From: a virus
Length of the DNA stretch: 20,517 bases
Virus record (IMG/VR): IMGVR_UViG_3300046003_002294
Span: 1 to 20,517 of that record
Direction: 5' to 3' (one strand)
The position numbers were made by a program, and so were the translations under genes. How positions within the stretch are numbered: the first letter of the stretch is position 1; each line of letters starts with the position of its first letter. Under the pieces are notes generated by a model. That model did no database searches, was not told the DNA's origin, and saw nothing but the letters and a program-made list of their open reading frames with translations. Positions 4,442-10,826 of the stretch are shown piece by piece.

Positions 4442-5023
4442 TTATTTATTTAAGATGTGTGGAACTAACTGCTCCCAATTGTCAATACGAATGAAATCTT
4501 CCAGTTTGCTCGTGGGATTCACGAGATTGTATGGGTGATTGAACAAGAATGTTCGGAGACCTAGTTCGGAGCCAGTGTTGGCGTTGCCGATGTGATCTTC
4601 AAGCCAGATTCGATTTGAGTCTTTGTAAGGTGCTAGTGCCTCGCCCTTGTGAGCGCCGCAATCGAGAATAGTCACGCCTGAAATTGCAGGACCAAACAGA
4701 TCCTTGAGATTCCTTTCGCGCAACTTGCCTGCACAGTAATCAGTGCCCATGCTAGTGATGCAGTGGAAAGTAATCCCGGCGTAGTAAAGTTGCTTCACCC
4801 AATGAAGCGCATCGGCATACGGCTCAAGATAACCCATCCAGGCCGATGCATTGAATGTTCTGATCTTGTCGTAAACGAAGTCAGGATTGAGCCTGGGATA
4901 ACACTTTTCGAGTTGATAAGCAGGCTCATCGTTTCGGTCAAATCCTTGGGAAGACATCCATGAATGGAATGAGTCTTCCCAGTTCAACAGAACTCCATCT
5001 ACGTCAGTAAGGATCTCAGGCAT
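4442..5023 (-). CDS. HAD-superfamily phosphatase (5'-nucleotidase-like), 193 aa
   Basis: Probable deoxynucleotidase or related phosphatase of nucleotide metabolism. HAD motif I is DVDGVLLNW, with nucleophile D7 and D9. Motif II is the Thr/Ser in CITSMGT. Motif III is the Lys in KGEALAPY. Motif IV is WLEDHIGNANT. Length and layout fit the NT5C-type 5'(3')-deoxyribonucleotidases found in T4-like phages, but substrate cannot be told from sequence. The start is the ATG at 5023. A TTG two codons upstream is less likely because the previous gene's TGA (5026-5028) lies directly before it. It follows the paralog pair and precedes tRNA-Leu. Confidence 0.88.
   Translation of the reverse strand: MPEILTDVDGVLLNWEDSFHSWMSSQGFDRNDEPAYQLEKCYPRLNPDFVYDKIRTFNASAWMGYLEPYADALHWVKQLYYAGITFHCITSMGTDYCAGKLRERNLKDLFGPAISGVTILDCGAHKGEALAPYKDSNRIWLEDHIGNANTGSELGLRTFLFNHPYNLVNPTSKLEDFIRIDNWEQLVPHILNK
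4443..4450 (-). promoter_or_regulatory. late-promoter-like octamer before tRNA-Leu
   Basis: AATAAATA, one mismatch to TATAAATA, seven bases upstream of the tRNA 5' end and overlapping the stop of the HAD gene. It would give late expression of tRNA-Leu plus the HNH gene. Confidence 0.35.
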
Positions 5024-5025
5024 AT

Positions 5026-5340
5026 TCAATACACGGTGGTGATGTACAAGTCGAACGTCGCCGCATCATCCTTGAGGATGTCAGAGTAGGCATTCCGCCA
5101 CGACCTCTTATTCGCAATCTTATACTTCTCGGCATTTGGGTTGTTCTTGCCGAGGCGGCCGCAAGCGCGAACTCTTTGGATGTTTGGTCGGCCCGTTGAA
5201 AGCGTGCGCTCAAGTTTGTTATTCTTCTTGACCAATTCGCGAACCTCTTTGAGTTCGAGGAGACCAGCTGCATCATTGTTGATTGTGCCGAGGTAAGATG
5301 ACGAACGGCGGCGGCTGCGGATAGATGGGAGCTTGTTCAT
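5026..5340 (-). CDS. paralog B of tandem pair, 104 aa
   Basis: Unknown function. It is clearly related to the protein encoded at 5378-5710. Shared blocks are SYLGTINNDAAGLLEL (versus TYLGSITNDSAGLAEL), CGRLGKNNPNAEKYKIANKR (versus FGRLGKNNPNSAKYKVARNR) and DDAATFDLYITTVY (versus ADAATLDIYIHTEY). The protein is basic in the middle with an aromatic, beta-like C terminus. There is no Cys/His metal motif, signal peptide or membrane segment. No ribosome binding site is obvious. It ends two bases before the start of the HAD gene. Confidence 0.85.
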   Translation of the reverse strand: MNKLPSIRSRRRSSSYLGTINNDAAGLLELKEVRELVKKNNKLERTLSTGRPNIQRVRACGRLGKNNPNAEKYKIANKRSWRNAYSDILKDDAATFDLYITTVY

Positions 5341-5377
5341 AATGAAGGATGCAGTTCAGGTTGACGCTAGGCGCCGA

Positions 5378-5710
5378 TTAGAAACCGTAATGATATTCGG
5401 TATGAATGTAGATGTCAAGCGTGGCGGCATCGGCCTTGGCGATGTATTGATAGTTGCTGCAACAGAAACCCCAGCCGCGGTTGCGGGCCACTTTGTACTT
5501 GGCGGAATTCGGGTTGTTCTTGCCGAGGCGGCCGAAGGCAACGACTCGCTTGAGCTTGCTTCGGTAAGTGGGGTCCTTGAGTTTCAGGAGGCGCTCGTTC
5601 GCATTGTGAACTTTGTTTTCGGCACGGATTTGTGCAAGTTCGGCGAGCCCGGCAGAATCATTCGTGATTGAGCCAAGGTAGGTTTCAGTGCGGTTCGGGT
5701 GTTTGATCAT
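5378..5710 (-). CDS. paralog A of tandem pair, 110 aa
   Basis: Unknown function, first gene behind an early promoter (5732-5760). It differs from its neighbour mainly in residues 28-55 and by an insertion around GWGFCCSNYQYIAK. A 24-base stretch is identical in both genes (5511-5534 and 5138-5161), inside the conserved GRLGKNNPN block, consistent with recent duplication or gene conversion. Being expressed early and duplicated, an accessory host-takeover or defence role is possible but unsupported. Confidence 0.85.
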   Translation of the reverse strand: MIKHPNRTETYLGSITNDSAGLAELAQIRAENKVHNANERLLKLKDPTYRSKLKRVVAFGRLGKNNPNSAKYKVARNRGWGFCCSNYQYIAKADAATLDIYIHTEYHYGF

Positions 5711-5731
5711 AATGTATTTCGGTTACGACAA

Positions 5732-5760
5732 ATTCTAACAAACAATTCACGGCTTGTAAA
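5732..5760 (-). promoter_or_regulatory. early-type promoter for paralog pair
   Basis: GTTTACA (-35 hexamer 5760-5755), 17-base spacer ending in TGT, TAGAAT at 5737-5732. Transcription would start about 15 bases before the ATG at 5710. The short leader shows no Shine-Dalgarno. Confidence 0.68.
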
Positions 5761-5772
5761 CAAGAAAATGCG

Positions 5773-6453
5773 TCAATTTTCTCCGTGTTTTTCGTAGTAT
5801 TTTCCGATGGTTTCCAGCAGGAGTGGAGCCCAGGTATCTCGGTTTTGCTTGAAAATCAGCGGTTTTGAGCTGTAATCGACTACCATGATTGTGACGAGAT
5901 TTGAGATCGGAATCCCAGTTCGTTCCTCGAACATAATTGCATATCCAGTCTCCTGAATGAAGTAATCCTCGATGTCCTTTTCAGTCTTGACGGATTTGCT
6001 TGTCTTGAAGTCGATGATCGAGAGAACGCCGTCATAGTAAGCAATTAAGTCGGCTCGACCCGCGACCTTCAGGTAATGAGAGAATAGAGCAACCTCTTGC
6101 GCTATGATTCGATCAACGTGTTCGTCCAAAATCTTTCTCACAACACCGAACGATTGAATCACGTGTGGCATCTCCTTTTTAAGATCAACCACTTCATTGT
6201 TGATATGCTTCTCCGCAAGAAGGTGGAGTGCTGAACCGCGTGTAACACCGTGATGACAAATACGGTCAGCCTCTACATCGCCTACTCTCTTCCGCCACTC
6301 CTCAAGGTAATCCTTTGCACGTACTGATAGGACAGTCGTCATCGACGGATACTTCTTCCCATCGGGTGTTAGGTACCGTCTTCCCTCAACTTCATCGTTA
6401 GTCACGTATAGGTCTTCATAACCTACGCTGATCGGCTCGTGCTTGAAACTCAT
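5773..6453 (-). CDS. PD-(D/E)XK nuclease (RecB/Cas4-like), 226 aa
   Basis: Probable exonuclease of the PD-(D/E)XK superfamily. The pattern fits the RecB-type fold: H77 in RGSALHLLAE, E120, catalytic D135 in GRADLIAYYDG, D148-x-K150 in IIDFKTSK, and Q167 in IQETGYAIM. Unlike Cas4 or AddB there is no four-cysteine iron-sulfur cluster. Such proteins in T4-like phages are generally annotated as putative exonucleases acting in recombination or DNA breakdown. The start overlaps the stop of the zinc-ribbon gene (ATGA), so translation is probably coupled. The gene ends just before the early promoter of the paralog pair. Confidence 0.88.
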   Translation of the reverse strand: MSFKHEPISVGYEDLYVTNDEVEGRRYLTPDGKKYPSMTTVLSVRAKDYLEEWRKRVGDVEADRICHHGVTRGSALHLLAEKHINNEVVDLKKEMPHVIQSFGVVRKILDEHVDRIIAQEVALFSHYLKVAGRADLIAYYDGVLSIIDFKTSKSVKTEKDIEDYFIQETGYAIMFEERTGIPISNLVTIMVVDYSSKPLIFKQNRDTWAPLLLETIGKYYEKHGEN

Positions 6454-6710
6454 CGGGTGATGATCGTGTTATTCTTTGCCGAGGCTTTCTTGACGCCCAT
6501 GAGAACATCGTTCCAACCTGAGCCTGCACGAGCAAGGACGGACTTTGATCCGCCGTATGAAATTGCAGATGCCTTGAAGAAGCCGCGCTTGACCGAGCCT
6601 ACCTCCTTGCAATGAGGGCAAGGGAGCGATAGAGGTACGTCACGATCATTGAGGAATTGCTTCTCTTCCCAAACCTCTTTGCACGCATCACAGAAATAGT
6701 CGTATTGCAT
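6450..6710 (-). CDS. FmdB-like zinc-ribbon protein, 86 aa
   Basis: Small zinc-ribbon protein of the FmdB type: MQYDYFCDACKEVWEEKQF at the N terminus, metal cysteines C7/C10 and C31/C34 (PCPHC), then a basic tail. Its role in phages is unknown, and regulatory or DNA/RNA-binding functions are usually presumed. The start is the ATG at 6710, because the FmdB family begins with a short aromatic strand before the first CxxC and a GATAAATC element lies five bases upstream. It overlaps the preceding 64-aa gene by 23 bases and the following nuclease by 4. Confidence 0.85.
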   Translation of the reverse strand: MQYDYFCDACKEVWEEKQFLNDRDVPLSLPCPHCKEVGSVKRGFFKASAISYGGSKSVLARAGSGWNDVLMGVKKASAKNNTIITR

Positions 6711-6882
6711 AATCTGATTTATCCTTGGATTCTTTTTGATTTCTTGCCCACTCGCCATTGCATATTTGACAAGCCGCCTCTGATGAAATTGGAAATTGCG
6801 CAAGCGCTTCAACGCTAGCATAGTTACGACGCACGAGTTCCAGCTTGTGACTGACACATAGTAGCAATGGCTTGGAATTCAT
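6688..6882 (-). CDS. small Cys-pair protein, 64 aa
   Basis: Hypothetical. The start overlaps the stop of the preceding DUF4326-like gene as ATGA, the arrangement seen at many junctions here, which supports it as real. It contains a single CxxC (ACQICNGEW, about residues 38-41), C9, and a charged C-terminal half. It may be a minimal zinc-binding protein or a degenerate zinc ribbon. Its 3' end overlaps the next gene by 23 bases. Confidence 0.6.
   Translation of the reverse strand: MNSKPLLLCVSHKLELVRRNYASVEALAQFPISSEAACQICNGEWARNQKESKDKSDYAIRLFL
6716..6723 (-). promoter_or_regulatory. late-promoter-like octamer GATAAATC
   Basis: Two mismatches to TATAAATA, but the same position (five bases before ATG) as at 3742-3749 and 18041-18048. 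Confidence 0.35.
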
Positions 6883-7199
6883 AGGTCGTGTTCTCGTAAG
6901 TATTCACATGCTTCAATGATCGGACGGCAATGACAGTTCTTAGGATAGCAGAAGCAACCTAACACCGCGTCATCAGGAATCAATCGGAGAATCTCGACAA
7001 GGTACTTGTTCTTCCTCAAGCGATCAAGGAGATATGCGGTGTACTCTCGAATGTTCTCGTCTCGGTCCTCCTCGAATCGTAACGGGCTTGGATTGCCGAA
7101 GATGCTAAGATCAATCGGATCTCCTTTCGCTTTATGCCGAGACGATGCTCGGCCGCAGTAGTGTGTACACTCATGCCGAATGCAGTTGACGTATGTCAT
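6879..7199 (-). CDS. DUF4326-like protein, 106 aa
   Basis: Matches the DUF4326 pattern: an N-terminal strand (MTYVNCIRHECTHYCGRASS), a GNPSPLRF block corresponding to the family's GNPF segment, a helix ending in Y-LL-RL, and the C-terminal CFCYPKNCHCRPIIEACEYL, equivalent to the family's C-W-C-x-P-x-x-CH-x-x-x-I motif. Function is unknown, and the fold is thought to be nucleotide-related. The family normally starts a few residues before the first strand, so the ATG at 7199 is preferred over one 22 codons upstream. The cysteine clusters could bind a metal. Confidence 0.78.
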   Translation of the reverse strand: MTYVNCIRHECTHYCGRASSRHKAKGDPIDLSIFGNPSPLRFEEDRDENIREYTAYLLDRLRKNKYLVEILRLIPDDAVLGCFCYPKNCHCRPIIEACEYLREHDL

Positions 7200-7238
7200 T
7201 GCAATAGCGAATGAAGTAATGCTAAGATTCTTATGAAT

Positions 7239-7250
7239 AACAACGTTGTT
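7239..7250. repeat. 12-bp perfect palindrome AACAACGTTGTT
   Basis: Perfect palindrome between the possible promoter at 7281-7308 and the DUF4326-like gene start, in a gap of about 140 bases. The position suits an operator or leader element, although a single 12-mer palindrome is weak evidence. Confidence 0.3.
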
Positions 7251-7280
7251 TGGATGATTAGCCAATATAGAACGTAAGAT

Positions 7281-7308
7281 ACGGCCTGGCTTATGAATTT
7301 TAGAGTAA
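7281..7308 (-). promoter_or_regulatory. possible sigma70-like promoter
   Basis: The minus strand shows TTGAAT, 16 bases, TAAAAT in the gap upstream of the DUF4326-like gene. It is weaker than the TTTACA-N17 promoters. The exact boundaries are approximate. Confidence 0.35.
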
Positions 7309-7337
7309 CGTAAAGTATATTCAATTTAAGAGGCTGG

Positions 7338-7784
7338 TCAGCTAAAGATATTTGGGAATGCCGCCTTAGCGAGCGTAAGGTCAAGCGCTGGAAACATTTC
7401 GGTCAACTTCTTGTCCTTCATAGCAAGGATAACATCTGCATCCTTTCCGTTAATTGACTCAAGGAGCGCAATGAAGCGTGTCTCCTTCTTCATGCGGCTA
7501 AGGCCTTTTGTGGGTGTACCGCCAGGAGCAACCAATTGGCCTAACACCTTGACCGCTTTATCGACACGGCCTAATGAATTTCCTACGGGAAGGATATCAC
7601 GCTCAAACGGAGGTACTCCTTCAGGTAGATCGAGAACAATGTGTGGCGTAAAGGCGCACTGGAGAATTGTCCGAATCGCGAATGACTGCTTCTCTTGCAG
7701 GAACTTGACTCGATCATGGAACGAGTCAATCTTTGACAGAGCAGCAAACGCCTCGTGTGGGTAAAGGTATTTCTGTACTTTCAT
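7338..7784 (-). CDS. DUF6433-like conserved phage protein, 148 aa
   Basis: Resembles a protein family widespread in T4-like phages (DUF6433, by memory of its C-terminal signature). Here residues about 105-148 read as a helix, LLESINGKDADVILAMKDKK, then a second helix ending KAAFPNIF. The N-terminal part is mostly helical, with FHDRVKFLQEK and a middle PPFERDI segment. Function is unknown. The start is the ATG at 7784, eight bases after TATAAATC. An upstream in-frame ATG would precede that element. The gene start lies inside the end of the preceding small ORF, a 59-base overlap. Confidence 0.8.
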   Translation of the reverse strand: MKVQKYLYPHEAFAALSKIDSFHDRVKFLQEKQSFAIRTILQCAFTPHIVLDLPEGVPPFERDILPVGNSLGRVDKAVKVLGQLVAPGGTPTKGLSRMKKETRFIALLESINGKDADVILAMKDKKLTEMFPALDLTLAKAAFPNIFS

Positions 7785-8013
7785 GTTGGTTTGATTTATA
7801 TGAAATCGGTTGTCCACTTCTACCAAACATGATACTCAAATGTCCAATGATGATCGCGAATATCATGAGGCCGTCGTGAGAAATCGCAGGACCAATGTGA
7901 ACACAACAATAGTTACGTGTTCCGTCAGGTCCAGTGATGAAAGCGATTTCATCAAGATGCGACACATGAAATATCATGCTCCCAATCCGAAAAGTCTTTG
8001 TCTTCGTTTTCAT
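7726..8013 (-). CDS. hypothetical protein, 95 aa
   Basis: Start chosen at the ATG encoding MKTKTKTFRIGSMIFHVSHL. Residues 8-40 look like a beta-rich mini-domain, followed by GLMIFAIIIGHLSIMF (about 48-63), a hydrophobic stretch that could be a membrane helix or a buried strand-helix. The C-terminal 20 residues lie entirely within the next gene's start and may be under little constraint. It overlaps the preceding gene by 62 bases in another frame, so one of the two overlapping ends may be mis-assigned. Confidence 0.5.
   Translation of the reverse strand: MKTKTKTFRIGSMIFHVSHLDEIAFITGPDGTRNYCCVHIGPAISHDGLMIFAIIIGHLSIMFGRSGQPISYKSNQHESTEIPLPTRGVCCSVKD
7793..7800 (-). promoter_or_regulatory. late-promoter-like octamer TATAAATC
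   Basis: Seven of eight bases match TATAAATA, eight bases before the ATG at 7784. Confidence 0.45.
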
Positions 8014-8173
8014 GGTATGATTCACTTCTTTTGTTGACTCGTTGAATCCAACGCCTCTCAAAGTAGTTTAGCTTCTCAGGATGAATTGATTGAAGGCTAC
8101 CGCACGGGCATGACTTCACGAGCACGGAAACATTTCGTCTATTGCCGCCTGCGGGACTCGTCCGCATTAGCAT
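7952..8173 (-). CDS. hypothetical protein with CPCG motif, 73 aa
   Basis: Start chosen at the ATG one base after the preceding stop (TAGCATG), matching the spacing at several other junctions here. An upstream in-frame ATG at 8203 is possible. It contains SCPCGSLQSIHPEKLNYFER, whose CPCG resembles half of a zinc ribbon, and an acidic C-terminal third. Function is unknown. Confidence 0.5.
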   Translation of the reverse strand: MLMRTSPAGGNRRNVSVLVKSCPCGSLQSIHPEKLNYFERRWIQRVNKRSESYHENEDKDFSDWEHDISCVAS

Positions 8174-8174
8174 G

Positions 8175-8456
8175 CTAAACTTGCACGTGTGGCGTGAATT
8201 CATTAGGATGATCTTTCATATATCGTTCAGCGTCGGCGATGCAAAATGAACACCAAGTCCAACACTTGCCGTAAGCATGGTCTCTTAGGAGGGATGCCCG
8301 TGTTGGGCCGACATCTCGCTTAACAAGTACGCCGCCCTCAGCTGGGTCGCCCGTCCATTGTTCGACTATGCACCGTCCACCACGCATCATCTTTGCCGAC
8401 ATCGGGTACATCTTCTTTGCCAGCTTCCAGCTTTCTTTCTTGCTCCTTGCGATCAT
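8175..8456 (-). CDS. hypothetical protein with C-terminal Cys cluster, 93 aa
   Basis: The N terminus is basic and helical (MIARSKKESWKLAKKMYPMS). Residues 65-75 hold CWTWCSFC, a cysteine cluster that may bind metal. An alternative TTG start at 8504 overlaps the preceding stop. A second frame (8338-8532) covers part of the same DNA with an ATG start and cannot be excluded. The frame given is preferred because it fills the whole gap to the next gene. Function is unknown. Confidence 0.5.
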   Translation of the reverse strand: MIARSKKESWKLAKKMYPMSAKMMRGGRCIVEQWTGDPAEGGVLVKRDVGPTRASLLRDHAYGKCWTWCSFCIADAERYMKDHPNEFTPHVQV

Positions 8457-8500
8457 AGTATAGTCTGTGTAAAAGTTCAGTCGTTGTTTCTCGACCGTAA

Positions 8501-8788
8501 TCAATCTGCGAGAGGTCCATAAAGTGCTTCACTGCCTGGGCGTAAGTCGATGTTGGGAAGACGAGACATACGCGGACCGCCTCGGCCTGCTCGGATTATG
8601 TCGTTGTACATCTTGGTTTTAGCGGCTCGTTTGATTCGACCACGAACAACGTTCTGCTGTTCTTCAGGAGTTAATGAATCCCACCAAGCGTCTTCGCGTT
8701 CCTTGAGAAGTTGAATGGTCTTGAGATTGTCTGCAATAGCGGATTCCTTGCGTTCATCGTATGTGCCGCGGCGTTTTGCTTGTCCCAT
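8501..8788 (-). CDS. hypothetical protein (MGQAKRRG type), 95 aa
   Basis: Begins MGQAKRRGTYDERKESAIAD, an N terminus shared by a group of small phage and bacterial proteins of unknown function. The first 65 residues are a charged helix, possibly coiled coil. The C-terminal part is Gly/Pro-rich. The start follows the stop of the 96-aa gene by one base (TAACATG). It is part of the Rnh/FEN operon. Confidence 0.78.
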   Translation of the reverse strand: MGQAKRRGTYDERKESAIADNLKTIQLLKEREDAWWDSLTPEEQQNVVRGRIKRAAKTKMYNDIIRAGRGGPRMSRLPNIDLRPGSEALYGPLAD

Positions 8789-8789
8789 G

Positions 8790-9080
8790 TTATTTGGAGT
8801 GTTTGATGTTAAAGATTTCCGAGTTGAGATCAACGAGTCTCGAGATAGCATTATCCAAACGAGCAGCAGCCGACTTGGCATTCTGACTCTCGAGTTGAAC
8901 CTCTTGCTGAACCCGGGAGCGCAACTCGACTTTTGCGTCGAGCTCTGTTAGGAACACGTCAGACGCAGAGTGCCTAACGACAGTTCCATTGTTGTCTTCA
9001 AGAATGACAACCGATCCTTGTTGAGTTAGTTCAACAGCAGGAAAGATTTGATCGAAGTGTAGTACGTATCGAGATTTCAT
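8790..9080 (-). CDS. hypothetical coiled-coil protein, 96 aa
   Basis: Residues 1-45 look like a small beta barrel (YVLHFDQIFP, QGSVVILEDNNGTVV). Residues 46-92 form one long amphipathic helix, likely a coiled coil. The start overlaps the nuclease stop (ATGA), implying translational coupling and perhaps a functional link to the nuclease. No homolog is recognised. Confidence 0.75.
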   Translation of the reverse strand: MKSRYVLHFDQIFPAVELTQQGSVVILEDNNGTVVRHSASDVFLTELDAKVELRSRVQQEVQLESQNAKSAAARLDNAISRLVDLNSEIFNIKHSK

Positions 9081-9943
9081 TGTTTTGGTGGGAAGAATTC
9101 AGCGGCGCTGCCTACAAGCATGCGGCAACCTTTTGAGACGAGGTAGTTGAAAACCTTGGCATTTGGAGTGTCAGGTTGTGATTCATAACAGGCCGTGATC
9201 TCTTCAACAACATTCGAAGGAATGTATGAAAGGTCGATGCACTCGCGGTTACGAAGATAGTTGCGATATGTGTCGGCGTCCATGATCGACTCAAGCTTGG
9301 AGTATGAGGCAATCCATTCATCGACAAGTTTTGCCTTGAGGGGCTTCTGCCGTTTCGTGGCATCGATGAATACGTCATCAGGAGAAAGAACGTTGGGAAC
9401 TCCGTCGCCTCCACATCCTCGGAAGATATGCTCGAGCAGATACTTACGCGGGTTCTTATCGGACACAAGCTTCTTCGTCATTGGACTGAACTGTGACACG
9501 TTCGTGTATTTCTGCAACTGAATGAAGTCGTGGTCAGCTGACACGATCATCACAGGCTCGCCTTGCCCAAACTCTTGCGTTGATTCGACAAGCACGGCAA
9601 CGATATCATCAGCCTCCGCTCCTCGAACCTGCACAACCTTGTAAGGCATATGCTCCATGATTTCCTCACGCACGAGATTGATGACGCGCCACACCGCATC
9701 CCAATCAATCGGCGACTCCTTGCGGTTGATCGACCTAGCCGCTTTGTAATTCGGAAACGCGTTCTTCCGCCAAGAACAGCCATCACACGCGAGAACCAAC
9801 TTACCGAACTTTGCTCGGTACTTGACGTTATACATCCGCAAGGAGTTTAAGATCAAATGCCGAAGCATGCCTTCGTCAACATCATTTGACTTAAGAGAAA
9901 ACATGCTTGACATAGCAAGCCCGGAATAGTCGACAATTATCAT
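9077..9943 (-). CDS. rnh: RNase H / 5'-3' exonuclease, FEN family, 288 aa
   Basis: FEN-superfamily nuclease like T4 Rnh (305 aa), which removes lagging-strand RNA primers and adjacent DNA. Metal-binding acidic residues are visible in order: D5 in MIIVDYSGL, the CDG of LACDGCSWRK with a following Lys/Arg arch (NYKAAR), EADD in RGAEADDIVAVL, and DHD in IVSADHDFIQL. A helix-hairpin-helix-like region follows the conserved GGDGVPNV. The start codon lies eight bases after the -10 of an early promoter, so the mRNA would be nearly leaderless. It heads an operon of small genes. Confidence 0.93.
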   Translation of the reverse strand: MIIVDYSGLAMSSMFSLKSNDVDEGMLRHLILNSLRMYNVKYRAKFGKLVLACDGCSWRKNAFPNYKAARSINRKESPIDWDAVWRVINLVREEIMEHMPYKVVQVRGAEADDIVAVLVESTQEFGQGEPVMIVSADHDFIQLQKYTNVSQFSPMTKKLVSDKNPRKYLLEHIFRGCGGDGVPNVLSPDDVFIDATKRQKPLKAKLVDEWIASYSKLESIMDADTYRNYLRNRECIDLSYIPSNVVEEITACYESQPDTPNAKVFNYLVSKGCRMLVGSAAEFFPPKQ

Positions 9944-9951
9944 CTACCGCA

Positions 9952-9980
9952 ATTGTATCAAGTAATCCGACTTTTGTAAA
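9952..9980 (-). promoter_or_regulatory. early-type promoter for FEN-nuclease operon
   Basis: TTTACA (9980-9975), 17-base spacer ending in TGA, TACAAT (9957-9952). The expected start point falls at or next to the ATG at 9943. Confidence 0.7.
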
Positions 9981-10430
9981 TCACTTTTTTCTAAGCGAAT
10001 TCACGTGGCTGCCATGAATCTTCACAGCAATCAAATTGTTATAGTAGTCGTCCGAGAGAAGGACTTCGCGCGCGAATTGTTCACGAGCCTCCGTATAGTT
10101 TAGTTCTCCCTTCGACTTGCATAGGAATAACACTTCCCTACTGAAATCGTTCTGCCGTTCTTCGACAAGCGCGGATAGGAGTTCGCTGGAACCAAAATAC
10201 TTTTCCCAGTCTGACTCAACCATCTTTACACGCTTCCGCTTCTGACCTTTAAGCGGTGGGAGACGACGCTTCCCAACCATAAGCTTCTTGCCTATGTACT
10301 TTTTCCCTGTTAGGTTATCAGTGATCTCGTAAATGAATCCAATGTAACCTTCCTCAATCTTTTGTGCGGCCGCCTCCTTCGTGAAGGGTTGGGCGTTGTA
10401 GTACCACTGATTGATTTGAGTAAGTTCCAT
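9981..10430 (-). CDS. GIY-YIG nuclease-domain protein, 149 aa
   Basis: The GIY-YIG signature is GFIYEITDNLTGKKYIGKK (about residues 31-49), with conserved basic residues after it (KRRLPPLKGQKRKRVK) and a conserved Glu region (ESDWEKYFGSS, LLSALVEERQ). There is no recognisable DNA-binding tail beyond the domain, so this is a single-domain protein like many phage Seg-type or structure-specific nucleases. It could be a homing endonuclease or a repair nuclease. It sits between the RNR operon and the FEN promoter, and ends at the -35 of that promoter. Confidence 0.85.
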   Translation of the reverse strand: MELTQINQWYYNAQPFTKEAAAQKIEEGYIGFIYEITDNLTGKKYIGKKLMVGKRRLPPLKGQKRKRVKMVESDWEKYFGSSELLSALVEERQNDFSREVLFLCKSKGELNYTEAREQFAREVLLSDDYYNNLIAVKIHGSHVNSLRKK

Positions 10431-10438
10431 TATGAACT

Positions 10439-10446
10439 TATTTATT
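10439..10446 (-). promoter_or_regulatory. late-promoter-like octamer AATAAATA
   Basis: One mismatch to TATAAATA, eight bases before the ATG of the GIY-YIG gene, overlapping the preceding stop codon. Confidence 0.35.
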
Positions 10447-10624
10447 CATCATAGTCACAGTGCGTTCCACAGAATGGGCAATAAGCGGGATCCGATGTTT
10501 CAAACTCTTCGTCTGATTGCTCAACGGTATCCTCGAAGTCATCGCGCCAATCATCCATTTCAGTGTCATCCCAAATGAGTTCGTACACTGCTCCGCAATT
10601 ACGGCATTTCGTTTTTTCGATCAT
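10442..10624 (-). CDS. acidic zinc-ribbon protein, 60 aa
   Basis: Two CxxC knuckles, CRNC at 7-10 and CPFC near 49-52, with a very acidic middle (DDTEMDDWRDDFEDTVEQSD), typical of small rubredoxin-like or zinc-ribbon phage proteins. Function is unknown. The start lies 11 bases after TATAAATC and inside the 3' end of the BFD-like gene (26-base overlap), so it can be made either from the early operon or separately late. Confidence 0.78.
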   Translation of the reverse strand: MIEKTKCRNCGAVYELIWDDTEMDDWRDDFEDTVEQSDEEFETSDPAYCPFCGTHCDYDE

Positions 10625-10826
10625 GTTTTCGTCTAGATTTATACAAGCCTGTGAATTCAGTTTGCCCTGTCACTAACGCCTCCTCGACGTATGGGTTGCA
10701 GAGTTTACACTTGTTGCATATCTTGTATTTATTGCGAAGTGTGGATATAGAAGTCACGCCGTTCTCCTTCGCTATCACGAGGATCTCACGAAATGTCTTG
10801 TGATAGCATATGCATGACGTGATCAT
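10599..10826 (-). CDS. BFD-like [2Fe-2S] protein, 75 aa
   Basis: Resembles bacterioferritin-associated ferredoxin: CxC near the N terminus (C5, C7 in SCICYHKTF), then about 30 residues with a helix-turn-helix-like pattern, then CNKCKLC (C34, C37, C40), followed by a helix and a basic tail. In Bfd the four ligands are CxC and CxxC spaced by about 31, which fits C5/C7/C37/C40. It starts on the stop of the RNR gene (ATGA). The coupling suggests an electron-transfer role related to the reductase, but that is inference. Confidence 0.7.
   Translation of the reverse strand: MITSCICYHKTFREILVIAKENGVTSISTLRNKYKICNKCKLCNPYVEEALVTGQTEFTGLYKSRRKHDRKNEMP
10636..10643 (-). promoter_or_regulatory. late-promoter-like octamer TATAAATC
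   Basis: Seven of eight bases match TATAAATA, inside the BFD-like gene and 11 bases before the ATG at 10624. Confidence 0.4.

Noticed and set aside
7196-7384. 62-aa hydrophobic minus-strand frame
   Set aside because: It overlaps the end of the DUF6433-like gene and the promoter region; hydrophobicity reflects AT-rich non-coding DNA.
8338-8532. 64-aa alternative gene MKHFMDLSQ...
   Set aside because: It overlaps two other frames almost entirely; kept only as an alternative to 8175-8456.
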